Source: Yoonia sp034652275 (GTDB lineage Bacteria > Pseudomonadota > Alphaproteobacteria > Rhodobacterales > Rhodobacteraceae). Taken from it: a DNA stretch of 64,000 nucleotides. A program made the translations under genes and the position numbers. The stretch's first letter is position 1. Each line of letters starts with the position of its first letter. The DNA is taken from positions 558,001 through 622,000 of the forward strand of contig NZ_JAXIWG010000002.1 of assembly GCF_034652275.1 (NCBI RefSeq). Direction: 5' to 3'. The notes under the pieces are model-generated. The model saw only the letters and a list, made by a program, of their open reading frames with translations, did no database searches and had not been told where the DNA came from. Positions 17,617 through 25,864 of the stretch are shown here, piece after piece.

Positions 17617-17634
17617 TTAAGGGCGATTCCTTAA
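17617..17634. promoter_or_regulatory. Palindrome in the flgB/fliI divergent promoter
   Basis: TTAAGG-GCGATT-CCTTAA, perfect 6-base arms around a 6-base centre. It is 33 bases upstream of flgB and 34 bases upstream of fliI, so it is centred between two divergent flagellar units. The two TTAA halves recall CtrA half-sites, but the spacing is 10 rather than 7, so the binding protein is unknown. Confidence 0.4.
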
Positions 17635-17668
17635 GATCAGGTGAGCAGCTCAGCCAAAGGACGCCATT

Positions 17669-19030
17669 ATGCCCCACTCTCTTCTCGATCGGGTCCGCGA
17701 CGCCGTCCGACGGCTTGATCCGGTTCATGCGGGTGGCCGCGTCTGCGGTGTCGCCGGGGGGAGCGTCCAGATCGGCACCCTGCCGTCACATGTGCAGATC
17801 GGCGACCGCGTCCGCATCCTGTCGCGCCAAACCCACGTGACGGGCGAAATTGTGAGGCTTGATCTGCAATCTGCGCATGTCTTGGCCGATGGTGTGGTCG
17901 ATGGTGTGTCAATCGGTGATCGCGTCATTATCGATCCGCCCACCAGTTTCGCGCCTGATGACAGCTGGGTCGGGCGCGTCATTGACCCAGATGGGCAGCC
18001 GCTGGATCAGCGCGCCCTTTTACCGGGGCCCTTGGCGCGGCCGTTGCGGTCTGCACCGCCTGCGCCACACGGTCGCCGTGGGCTTGGGGTGCGTCTGGAA
18101 ACGGGCCTTGCCGTTTTCAACACGCTTTTGCCAATCGTCAAAGGGCAGCGTATCGGGCTTTTCGCGGGGTCAGGCGTCGGCAAATCGACGCTTTTGGGCG
18201 ATCTGGCGCGCGGGACTGCGGCGGATGTCATCGTGATCGGCCTTGTGGGCGAACGGGGCCGCGAACTGCGGCATTTCATCGACGATGTTCTGGGCCCTGA
18301 CGGGATGGCGAAGTCGGTTATCATCGCCGCCACGTCGGACCGCGCGCCCCAAGTGAGGCGCCGCTGTGCATGGGCTGCCATGACGGTGGCAGAGCATTTT
18401 CGTGATGCAGGCAAGCAGGTCTTGCTGATCGTTGATTCGGTGACCCGCTTCTGCGAGGCGCATCGCGAAGTCGCCGTCGCCGGAGGCGAACCGGCCACTC
18501 TGCGTGGCTATCCGGTATCGACGGGTGCCGCGATCGCCAGTCTTTGCGAACGCGCCGGGCCGGGGGCAGGCGACATGGGCGACATCACCGCAGTGTTTTC
18601 GGTGCTGGTCGCCGGATCAGACATGGAAGAACCCGTAGCCGACATGTTGCGGGGGGTCCTTGACGGGCATGTGGTGCTGGACCGCGAAATCGCCGAACGC
18701 GGTCGTTTTCCTGCGATTGACGTTCTTCGGTCGGTATCTCGCGCCTTGCCTGCGGCTGCGACGGCGCAGGAAAACACCATGATCGCGCAAGCTCGGTCGC
18801 ATCTGGCAGTCTACGAACGGTCGGCGCTGATGATCCAGACCGGCCTTTATGCGCAGGGGTCAGACAAATCGATTGATGCCGCGATGGCTTGCTATCCTGC
18901 GCTGGATGAATTTCTGACCATTAAGGACCGTCGCGGAACGCTGGCGCATTTTGCGAAACTGCGTCAGGCGATGGCAGGTGGGGTTGGTGAAATGAAGACA
19001 ACGTTCGTGGATAGTGGCAAACGCGGCTGA
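17669..19030 (+). CDS. fliI: Flagellum-specific export ATPase FliI
   Basis: 453 residues, normal length. FliI is the F1-beta-like ATPase of the flagellar export apparatus. Walker A GSGVGKST is at residues 167-174, Walker B-type VLLIVDSVTRF near 250, and the export-ATPase signature DRGRFPAIDVLRSVSRALP-like segment (GRFPAIDVLRSVSRALP) near 350. It stands alone on the plus strand between two minus-strand operons, while its regulator FliH is encoded at 1828. The next 269 bases contain no gene I can support. Confidence 0.96.
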   Translation: MPHSLLDRVRDAVRRLDPVHAGGRVCGVAGGSVQIGTLPSHVQIGDRVRILSRQTHVTGEIVRLDLQSAHVLADGVVDGVSIGDRVIIDPPTSFAPDDSWVGRVIDPDGQPLDQRALLPGPLARPLRSAPPAPHGRRGLGVRLETGLAVFNTLLPIVKGQRIGLFAGSGVGKSTLLGDLARGTAADVIVIGLVGERGRELRHFIDDVLGPDGMAKSVIIAATSDRAPQVRRRCAWAAMTVAEHFRDAGKQVLLIVDSVTRFCEAHREVAVAGGEPATLRGYPVSTGAAIASLCERAGPGAGDMGDITAVFSVLVAGSDMEEPVADMLRGVLDGHVVLDREIAERGRFPAIDVLRSVSRALPAAATAQENTMIAQARSHLAVYERSALMIQTGLYAQGSDKSIDAAMACYPALDEFLTIKDRRGTLAHFAKLRQAMAGGVGEMKTTFVDSGKRG

Positions 19031-19299
19031 CGGGTCGATGCATTTTTTCCGTCAGGCGCTGCCCGTCAAAACCACGCCGATGCCGACCCTGCGACCGCTG
19101 GCGTACGTCCCTCAGCCCAAGTAATTTATGCCGAACGCCTGGAGTGTGAGTCCTGCACGCAGCCTCGCAATGTAACCTGAGCGGTTTCGCTTGGAAGGGG
19201 CGCGCCCTATGCCGCACGTGTGTTTGGTGGCAAAAGTGCGACTGCGCCCCTAACCGAACTGTCGCAGACCCGGCGCAGAAAGAGTATTGGGGCGCGATC

Positions 19300-20112
19300 C
19301 TACACGAGGCGACTCATGCGTGGCATTGACTGCAGCAAGCTTAAGGCTGCGGCAGCGCCTGAGATCGCTACGGATTGTGAAGCCTCGGACCTCACGAGAA
19401 ACAGGCGTATCAGCTTTTCCTGCTGGGCCGGATCTGCAAAGTCGGCCAACCTGTTCGTCCCGAAAGTGGCCTGCGCTCGCGATTTAAAAATGTCGCGCTG
19501 TTTGTCGATGTCGATGCTCGCGATGCTTGCCGGAAGGCCAAGCGCGGTCTCGAAGACTTTGCGCAGGGGCGCATTGCCCATCATCGCAAACCATTGCGCT
19601 CCATCGCGCGAATTGCCGGTAAGGACATCCGCTATGCCAGATTGCAAGTTTAAAGCCAGACGCAGATCGTTGTTTTGAACGCCGACCGCTTTTTCGAATT
19701 GGCGTTTTTCATAGCGTGCTATCAGGTCCGATGCGAACCCGGTCAAAATGGTCCGGGGAATCGGGCGATCCCCGAAGCCGAAGGCGCGGCTGAATTCGGC
19801 ATAGCGGTTGTCTGCCAGACGGTTGGCAAGGGCATCGTCGTTGATCGTGCCTTCCTCCAGGATTTTGCGGATGAAGAATCTGTTGTTGATGTCGTCATCC
19901 AGGCCAAAGGCGCCAAGAGCGACGGACAAAAGCCTCCGGTCGTTCACAAGGTCGCTTGCTGTCGTGACTTTGCCAATGTTTTCACGGAAATAGTCGGTGG
20001 CGCGCTGGACAGGTTGGCTTTTTGCGAATGCTGCCTGTTGCGGCTCCAGCGTGCGTTCGAGAAACCGCCAACCGACATATCCAGCTAATGGAACAATCGG
20101 TTGAAAGGTCAT
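19300..20112 (-). CDS. DUF1217-family flagellar protein
   Basis: 270 residues. A family found mainly in alphaproteobacterial flagellar clusters, of unknown biochemical role. Features: VQRATDYFRENIGKVTTASD, DRRLLSVALGAFGLDDDINN, and a helical remainder; no signal peptide or strong membrane segment apart from a mildly hydrophobic N-terminus. Start overlaps the flbT stop by 4 bases, so it belongs to the flagellin-flaF-flbT unit. Confidence 0.85.
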   Translation of the reverse strand: MTFQPIVPLAGYVGWRFLERTLEPQQAAFAKSQPVQRATDYFRENIGKVTTASDLVNDRRLLSVALGAFGLDDDINNRFFIRKILEEGTINDDALANRLADNRYAEFSRAFGFGDRPIPRTILTGFASDLIARYEKRQFEKAVGVQNNDLRLALNLQSGIADVLTGNSRDGAQWFAMMGNAPLRKVFETALGLPASIASIDIDKQRDIFKSRAQATFGTNRLADFADPAQQEKLIRLFLVRSEASQSVAISGAAAALSLLQSMPRMSRLV

Positions 20113-20513
20113 TGTGTCGAGGCCGCAAAAAGGCGTGCTTCACGCGGGAGCAAGGTGCGCAGCGACTTGAGGGTGCGATAGAAGTCGTTTTCCATCACCG
20201 CGACGGTCGCAGCGTTCAGATTCGCGCGACTGTCATCGTCGCGCAGGGCCTGACTCAGTTGTTCGATCCCTAGAAGTAGTTGCCGTCGCGCATCGGCAGG
20301 AGCGGCGTCACCGGACAGCGCGAGTTGTGCGATATAACAAACCCGCCGCACAGGTGTATTGACCTCGTCGGGACGGATCGCATCGCGCAGGCGCAAGATG
20401 TTCGCATTTGGCGTCAAAATCGACAAACGCGCCCGCCGATCACCGTTTTCGATCACCGCGCCGTTGACCAGAACCCGTTCGCGCGGACTGAGTTTCAAAA
20501 CAAGGCCCGACAT
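20109..20513 (-). CDS. flbT: Flagellin synthesis regulator FlbT
   Basis: 134 residues. In Caulobacter FlbT is a post-transcriptional repressor that acts on the flagellin mRNA 5' leader. Family signatures are LVLKLSPRERVLVNGAVIEN at the N-terminus and a MENDFYRTLKSLRTLLP block near the C-terminus. The ATG at 20513 shares its first base with the flaF stop (TGATG); a TTG one codon earlier is less likely. Located directly downstream of flaF and the flagellin gene it probably controls. Confidence 0.93.
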   Translation of the reverse strand: MSGLVLKLSPRERVLVNGAVIENGDRRARLSILTPNANILRLRDAIRPDEVNTPVRRVCYIAQLALSGDAAPADARRQLLLGIEQLSQALRDDDSRANLNAATVAVMENDFYRTLKSLRTLLPREARLFAASTQ

Positions 20514-20887
20514 CAAGGGGCAACCTGACCGTTCAGACCGCGCATCACGGCCGTATTGATATCGACCAGCGCTTGTGCATCTGCAGCCCCGGCCAACACT
20601 TTTGCGCTGTGATGATCCGTGAATTCCGCAAGGTAGAATAGTTTTGCCCGTAGATCGTCGGGTAGGTTGTTTTCTTGATCAGCGACACTTGCTGCCAGCG
20701 TCGTCCAGATCCGCCGGTTGTCGTGTATGGCAGAGGCAAGTGCGGGAAAGTTGACGACATTTCCGGTCAGGCTGTGGCGCAGCCGGGCAGTCACTTGGCT
20801 GAGCAATTGTGATTCGATTGCGCGGTCAGTGCGAATCGCCATCTGGGTCGGGGCATAGGCTTGCCGGGCTTGTTCAATAACATTCAC
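20513..20887 (-). CDS. flaF: Flagellin synthesis regulator FlaF
   Basis: 124 residues. FlaF is a flagellin chaperone and positive regulator of flagellin synthesis paired with FlbT. The N-terminus NVIEQARQAYAPTQMAIRTD and the central LASAIHDNRRIWTTLAASVA are characteristic. It lies about 100 bases downstream of the flagellin stop, after a hairpin, and is coupled to flbT. Confidence 0.93.
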   Translation of the reverse strand: MNVIEQARQAYAPTQMAIRTDRAIESQLLSQVTARLRHSLTGNVVNFPALASAIHDNRRIWTTLAASVADQENNLPDDLRAKLFYLAEFTDHHSAKVLAGAADAQALVDINTAVMRGLNGQVAP

Positions 20888-20947
20888 GGGGAGGGTCCTT
20901 TCAGGACTTTGTCGAACAATCTGCTGTGGTTAAGCAGTGGCGGGGGT

Positions 20948-20973
20948 GGCGGTGCCGCTTTCGCAGCACCGCC
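20948..20973 (-). terminator. Hairpin between flagellin gene and flaF
   Basis: GGCGGTGC and GCACCGCC form a perfect 8-base stem around 10 bases, just after the flagellin stop codon. There is no T-run, so it may only slow or partly stop transcription, or protect the abundant flagellin mRNA 3' end. Confidence 0.4.
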
Positions 20974-20985
20974 TTTCGCTCGACC

Positions 20986-22527
20986 TTACCGGAAGAGTGA
21001 CAGGATCGTTTGCGGTGCTTGGTTCGCGATCGACAAGGATTGTACGCCAAGCTGCTGCTGGACTTGCAGCGCCTGCAACCGTGCTGACGCCTCTTCCATG
21101 TTGGCGTCGACGAGAGCGCCGATCCCGGAGCGGAGCGAATCTGTCAGCTGAGAGATGAAGTTCGACTGGGTTTCGATACGACCCTGGCTTGAACCGAAGG
21201 CAGCTGCGGCGTCGATCGATGTGTTGATCATCGTCTCGATATTGGCGAGTGCCGCGGTGACCTGATTTTCGTTCGTGACATCCAGCTTATCCAGTCCGAC
21301 GAGACCACCTGTCGCCTGACCGCCTGCAGCACCTGCGTCGGTCAGCGTCAGTGCGGCACCATCATTGTCGATCTGGAGCGACCATGCACCGGTTGTCGCG
21401 TCTCGGCGCACATTTGTGCTGATGTTTGCAAGACCGGCGCCGTCGATGATCGTCTTGAGGCCGCGCGCCACGTCTTCGAATGTCTCGCCTTTTCCGGCGA
21501 TGTAGTCGAAGTTCATCCCGCCGACAGTCGCCCGGTAACCGTCGCCTTCGGATACGCCAGCAGTCGTAGAGAACGTCAATTCGGACGCCCGAGCCGCGAT
21601 GGTCTGCGTGTTCGTCGTCGCGGCTGCTGCTGTGACACCGTTTGCCTGCAAGGCAAATGTCGCCCCGCCGCTGCCGCTTGTGTTGACTGTCACTGCGTCG
21701 AATCTCGATGTCGAATTGATCGTGATCACATCGGCCGTGACCTCAGCGCTGATACCTTCGATCCCGGCAGCGTTGATCGCGGCTGTGAGACCACCGGCAA
21801 GATCTGCGGCCACGTTGCTGGTCGCTACAAAAGTAGCTGTCCTGCCTGCGATCTGGAATGTATATGTCTCGCCCGCGACGATCGTGCCAGCGACTGTTGC
21901 TGCCAACTGGTTCGCACCGTTGGAGAAAGCAGTCCCTGTGGTATCAGTCGGTGCGCGGTTCCCTCCGATGACGGTCGTCACATTGGCGCTGAGGTCGGCA
22001 CCGGTGCCATAGACGCCGGCATCAAAGCTCAGGTCCTGCCGCGCCACGGTGATATTGTTTGCCGTCACAGTCCCGTCGCTGGCGCGATCAAGCGATGACA
22101 GCACATTGACATCCTCGCTGCCCTTCAACAGGTTCAGCCCGTTGAACTGCGCAGCACCGACCACGGATTTGATCTGGTCGGACAGGGCCGAAATATCGGC
22201 CTGCAACTTGGTCCGGTCGACGTTCTTTCCTTGGGCCGCGACGATTTTCTCTTTCATGGAAGTGAGCAGGTCGGTGACGGTTTCGGCACCGTTTCGCGCA
22301 ACGGCCACCGACGACTGGCCCAGCGAGAGGCTTTCGGAAATGGCCTTGAAACCACGCACGTCGGATTCCATCACTTTGGAAATTGCCCAGACGGCGGAAT
22401 TGTCTTTCGCCGATCCCACCTCTTTACCTGTCGAGATCATCGACTGGGTTTTGGAAAGGTCGTTGTTGATGGATTTGAGAGTTTGCAGCGCGACCATGGC
22501 GCCGTTGTTGGTCAGAATACTGGACAT
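20986..22527 (-). CDS. fliC: Flagellin
   Basis: 513 residues. The D0/D1 N-terminus (MSSILTNNGAMVALQTLKSI, then AISKVMESDVRGFKAISESL) and C-terminus (FISQLTDSLRSGIGALVDANMEEASARLQA-type end with LGVQSLSIANQAPQTILSLF, quoted in parts) are conserved; the middle (about 180-400) is a variable Thr/Ala/Gly-rich exposed domain. Start is ATG 22527 with AGGA about 10 bases upstream; an in-frame ATG at 22581 is not homologous to flagellins. This is the filament subunit; no second flagellin gene is seen in the window. Confidence 0.95.
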   Translation of the reverse strand: MSSILTNNGAMVALQTLKSINNDLSKTQSMISTGKEVGSAKDNSAVWAISKVMESDVRGFKAISESLSLGQSSVAVARNGAETVTDLLTSMKEKIVAAQGKNVDRTKLQADISALSDQIKSVVGAAQFNGLNLLKGSEDVNVLSSLDRASDGTVTANNITVARQDLSFDAGVYGTGADLSANVTTVIGGNRAPTDTTGTAFSNGANQLAATVAGTIVAGETYTFQIAGRTATFVATSNVAADLAGGLTAAINAAGIEGISAEVTADVITINSTSRFDAVTVNTSGSGGATFALQANGVTAAAATTNTQTIAARASELTFSTTAGVSEGDGYRATVGGMNFDYIAGKGETFEDVARGLKTIIDGAGLANISTNVRRDATTGAWSLQIDNDGAALTLTDAGAAGGQATGGLVGLDKLDVTNENQVTAALANIETMINTSIDAAAAFGSSQGRIETQSNFISQLTDSLRSGIGALVDANMEEASARLQALQVQQQLGVQSLSIANQAPQTILSLFR

Positions 22528-22725
22528 GAATGTCGGTCCTTCAGGGGGCGCTTCGCGCCTGATTGGTTCAGAAATCTGCAAGGTGCAGGTTGACGCGCCA
22601 TTCTGACGTTGATGCGGTCACCGTGGTGGCCCGCCCCTGCCGTTTTGGCAGTGCTTCGACTTAATCGCCGTACCCTGAACAACGGATTAATACGCCAGGG
22701 GCCAATTCAGCGAATTTGACACAAA

Positions 22726-23067
22726 TCAGGCTTTCTTGACGAGATCGGGGCGGGTGACTGGCATTGCCGCAAAACGCCCCGATTGGTCATAGACCTGCAA
22801 TCCGTCACGCACCGCACGCAACGCCTCCAGTCGCACGCGTGCTGCGCTAATGCCCCTGATCGCCGCCGCAAGCATCGCCTGATTTCGTACAAGCAGTTCG
22901 GATATTTTGCGAAGATCGTCGGCCGGAGGCGGCACACGTTGCAATGCGCTGAACAGGTCAGCCTTGCGCGCGGCCAGATCGTCGATCACGGTGTATTTCC
23001 CTGCGAGAATGGCGTCTGCCTCAGTCTCGAGCAATGCCAGAACATCTGTGACCAAGGATTCACCCAT
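22726..23067 (-). CDS. FlgN-like flagellar chaperone
   Basis: 113 residues, fully helical, with LLETEADAILAGKYTVIDDL and AARKADLFSALQR near the N-terminus, like FlgN, the export chaperone of hook-associated proteins. No signal or membrane helix. Its start overlaps the preceding FlgJ-type gene by 8 bases. FlgN proteins diverge strongly, so I rate family membership as likely and function as inferred. Confidence 0.72.
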   Translation of the reverse strand: MGESLVTDVLALLETEADAILAGKYTVIDDLAARKADLFSALQRVPPPADDLRKISELLVRNQAMLAAAIRGISAARVRLEALRAVRDGLQVYDQSGRFAAMPVTRPDLVKKA

Positions 23068-23353
23068 CGACGGTCAGTTTCATCGCGTTGAACAGCGATT
23101 CGGCAAGGCCGATGCCGCCTGATCTGGCCATTTCCATCGCTTGGGCATCGCGCAGGAAGGATGAAAACTGATCTTCGCCGATACCACCGCCGAACGCGGA
23201 ACGGCTTGTTCCCAGACCGGCAGATTTCAGCATTTCCGCCAGAAAAGTCGCTTCCAGTTTCTGTGCGGCCTCGCGCAGACGTGTATCGCTGTTCAGCTGT
23301 TCGGGCAAGGCAACCGGCCAACGAGGCGGTGGCAATACAGGTACGATTGTCAT
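23060..23353 (-). CDS. FlgJ-type rod-binding protein (no muramidase domain)
   Basis: About 97 residues matching only the rod-binding half of FlgJ: LREAAQKLEATFLAEMLKSA, GEDQFSSFLRDAQAMEMARS and GGIGLAESLFNAM. The muramidase domain of enterobacterial FlgJ is absent, as is usual in alphaproteobacteria. I chose ATG 23353 (GGAG 6 bases upstream) over the ATG at 23380. It is divergent from fliK, sharing a promoter region of about 100 bases. Confidence 0.87.
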   Translation of the reverse strand: MTIVPVLPPPRWPVALPEQLNSDTRLREAAQKLEATFLAEMLKSAGLGTSRSAFGGGIGEDQFSSFLRDAQAMEMARSGGIGLAESLFNAMKLTVDG

Positions 23354-23456
23354 GTCAGTCTCCGTCAGGATTTTTTTCATCCTGCCCCAGAGCCGTAAAC
23401 ATTCAGTAAGTTTCTTCTGTCACAAAGCCAGCGTACCGCACTGGACAGGACATTGC

Positions 23457-24734
23457 ATGCTATTGCCGCCTTTAACTGCCGCCTCGGGCGCCCCGCCTTC
23501 GCCATCGGCAGGCGCTGTTGTACTGACCGGCCAAGCCGATTTTGGGGTCGCCTATGACGCGTCTGCCGCATTGGCTGCACTGGAACAGGCCAACTGGCCC
23601 GAGGTGGCGATTGTTCTTCCTGACATGGCTGATGCGGTGATCCCTGAAATGCCGGCGCCGGCTGCTGTCGAAACGAACGGGGATGAAAAGGTAGCCGTGT
23701 CGGGGCTGACCACCCTGGCAGAACCAGTGAGGGTCGTTATTGACCCCGAGCCGAAGGCTGCGCAAGCCGTTCAGCCAGCGGATGATCATCGTCCGCCGCT
23801 AAAGTTGGCGCCGCATGTTCTGGTCCAGATGCAGATTGGGAGGCCAGCGGTACCTGCCGGTTGGCCCGTTGCGGATCTTGCCAAGCCGCTGATGCCTGCG
23901 CCTGTGCTGCCTGGCCAGCGGGATGGGCTGCCCGGCTTGGTGACCGAACGTGCAACTGTACCTGACCTCACTGGCGGCACCATTTTGCGCGACATAGGGC
24001 TGGCCAAGGATGTCCCCCCGTTTGCGCGATCTGACAAAGCTGCGGTCGTGATGCCACCCGTCAGTCAGGTCGCGGTTGCCGCGCCGGTATTGCCCCCTGC
24101 GCCGCTATCGGCGGTCGCAATCCCCGCGCCGACACCACCTTCTGTCGCCATGGAACATCCACTGCAACCTTCGACCAGTGCTGCGGTGGCCAAGCGGCCC
24201 GAGCTTGTTGTCCCCGCGATCAAATTGCAGGACCCCAAATCTGGCGCCATGGCCGGTGGTGGCCTGCCTGATACGCCAGTCGCCCTGTCGTCGGATACGG
24301 CATCTGTCAGCGGAACGTCACGGCCAGCAGATATCCAATCCGCGCCGGGCCTCGCCCGCCATGCAGCCCAGCAGTTGGCCGTCACCGTGACCCAAGCGGC
24401 CGGTCAGCCCACCGAAATCGCGCTCAATCCCGAAGAACTGGGGCGCGTCCGGATGAGCATGTCGATGACGGACGGCATCCTGATGCTGCAGATCAATGCC
24501 GAACGCCCCGAGACGACCGAGCTTTTGCGCCGCCATATCGACACGCTGGCACAGGAATTCCGCAACCTTGGCTATAGCGACATTTCTTTCGATTTCGGTG
24601 AAGGGCGGGCGCAGGACCAGGATGGTCACAAGGCAGGTCCTTTGGCCGACCATATTGATGAAACTGCCGAAAATCACACAACAGACCATGTCGTCGCGCG
24701 GTCAGCGCATGGCGGCCTTGACCTGCGCCTGTAA
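23457..24734 (+). CDS. fliK: Flagellar hook-length control protein FliK
   Basis: 425 residues. A long low-complexity Pro/Ala/Val-rich region (about 1-300), as expected of a molecular ruler, then a compact C-terminal domain (about 315-395) with IALNPEELGRVRMSMSMTDG and LLRRHIDTLAQEFRNLGY, the Flg_hook family core that contacts FlhB. AGGA is 7 bases before ATG 23457; an earlier in-frame ATG at 23352 would add 35 residues overlapping the flgJ-type gene. Followed by flgD after 6 bases. Confidence 0.9.
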   Translation: MLLPPLTAASGAPPSPSAGAVVLTGQADFGVAYDASAALAALEQANWPEVAIVLPDMADAVIPEMPAPAAVETNGDEKVAVSGLTTLAEPVRVVIDPEPKAAQAVQPADDHRPPLKLAPHVLVQMQIGRPAVPAGWPVADLAKPLMPAPVLPGQRDGLPGLVTERATVPDLTGGTILRDIGLAKDVPPFARSDKAAVVMPPVSQVAVAAPVLPPAPLSAVAIPAPTPPSVAMEHPLQPSTSAAVAKRPELVVPAIKLQDPKSGAMAGGGLPDTPVALSSDTASVSGTSRPADIQSAPGLARHAAQQLAVTVTQAAGQPTEIALNPEELGRVRMSMSMTDGILMLQINAERPETTELLRRHIDTLAQEFRNLGYSDISFDFGEGRAQDQDGHKAGPLADHIDETAENHTTDHVVARSAHGGLDLRL

Positions 24735-24740
24735 GGAGAG

Positions 24741-25403
24741 ATGATGGATATCGCACAAGCCAACCGTCCTGTTGCATTTGATCTGCCTCCAACGCCGATT
24801 GCGCAACCCAGGATCAGTTCCGATTTCGAAACCTTTCTGCGGATGCTGACGGCCCAGATGAAAAATCAGGACCCTCTCAACCCGGTGGAATCGTCCGATT
24901 TTGCAACACAGCTTGCGACTTTCTCTGGTGTCGAGCAGGCCGTGCTGACAAATGACCTGCTGCGGGCGCTTTCGGCGCAGATGGGGGTTGCGGGCATGGC
25001 CGATCTGGCAAGCTGGGTCGGTAAGGAGGTGCGCGCGCCCGCACCCGCCTACTTTGATGGTGCGCCTGTTACACTGCACCCCAATCCCATGGCGATTGCC
25101 AACGCCGGTGAAATCATCGTGCGCGATGCCGGCGGTGCAGTTGTCCAGCGTTTCGCGTCCCCCGCGACGACTGATCCGGTGCAATGGAACGGCATTGGCA
25201 GTAACGGAGTAAGGTTGCCGAATGGTGTCTATAGTTTCGCCTTCGCAAGCCTGAACGATGGCCAGCTTTTGGGTGAGGCACCTGTCGAAACATACAACAA
25301 GGTGACCGAGGTGCGGTCCGATGCCGGTCAGGCTAGCCTGATCGTCATCGGCGGCATCACCATTCCGGCACGCGACGTCAAAGCGCTGCGAGCCTCGCCA
25401 TAA
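24741..25403 (+). CDS. flgD: Flagellar hook-capping protein FlgD
   Basis: 220 residues. FlgD caps the growing hook. The conserved N-terminal block FETFLRMLTAQMKNQDPLNP followed by SSDFATQLATFSGVEQ is diagnostic, and the C-terminal part has FlgD Ig/tudor-like strands (QWNGIGSNGVRLPNGVYSF). It ends the flagellar cluster in this window; the hook protein gene flgE, often next, is absent here. Confidence 0.95.
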   Translation: MMDIAQANRPVAFDLPPTPIAQPRISSDFETFLRMLTAQMKNQDPLNPVESSDFATQLATFSGVEQAVLTNDLLRALSAQMGVAGMADLASWVGKEVRAPAPAYFDGAPVTLHPNPMAIANAGEIIVRDAGGAVVQRFASPATTDPVQWNGIGSNGVRLPNGVYSFAFASLNDGQLLGEAPVETYNKVTEVRSDAGQASLIVIGGITIPARDVKALRASP

Positions 25404-25864
25404 GGCTTTGGACGGCAGCACTATGCGCCGAACGGGCCATCGCCTGTTGCGCCCAGACTGAGGCAATGGCGCAGTCAAACCCCTGCCAAAGCGGTTGCCT
25501 TTGCTTGACGGTATGCGGTCTTGCGTGCTCGAGGTGGCGCGCGGCCAACTAACCGTGCCACCGCTCAGAAGGAATGTGTCGCGTCACGCAATTCTCGTGA
25601 CCAGGATGGCGATGTGGTCCGGTGCCGCGCGCACGAAAGGACTGCCTTTCAGAAAGATCCCCGTGACCGCCATGCCGTTTACCCGAAACTCGGGCTGGCA
25701 GCAAAACTGGTGCGATCCTGGGGTTACCCGAACTGGCGGCACCGTTTTGCGAAACCTCGGACCACTGCCTTGCTATTTCTCTTCGTGGGCAAAAGGTTGT
25801 GGCATCGGGATCAAGCAAGACCACATCGCGGCTGGGCAAGATGCAGGTCGAGCGAACGCCCGCG
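25404..25864. other. Gene-free stretch between flgD and ubiB
   Basis: 461 bases between a plus-strand and a minus-strand gene that converge. Overlapping open frames exist on both strands (for example 25495-25872 plus and 25549-25899 minus), but their translations are rich in Arg, His, Trp and Cys, match no family I know, and run into ubiB. No hairpin terminator with a T-run was seen. It may be decayed DNA at the edge of the flagellar cluster. Confidence 0.5.

Noticed and set aside
19038..19124. 28-residue frame after fliI
   Set aside because: No ribosome site and no recognisable similarity; likely chance.
22600..22725. Flagellin promoter of the sigma-28 or sigma-54 type
   Set aside because: Two TTAA-containing motifs and a GGCGATTAA-like element exist on the minus strand, but spacing fits no consensus well enough to call.
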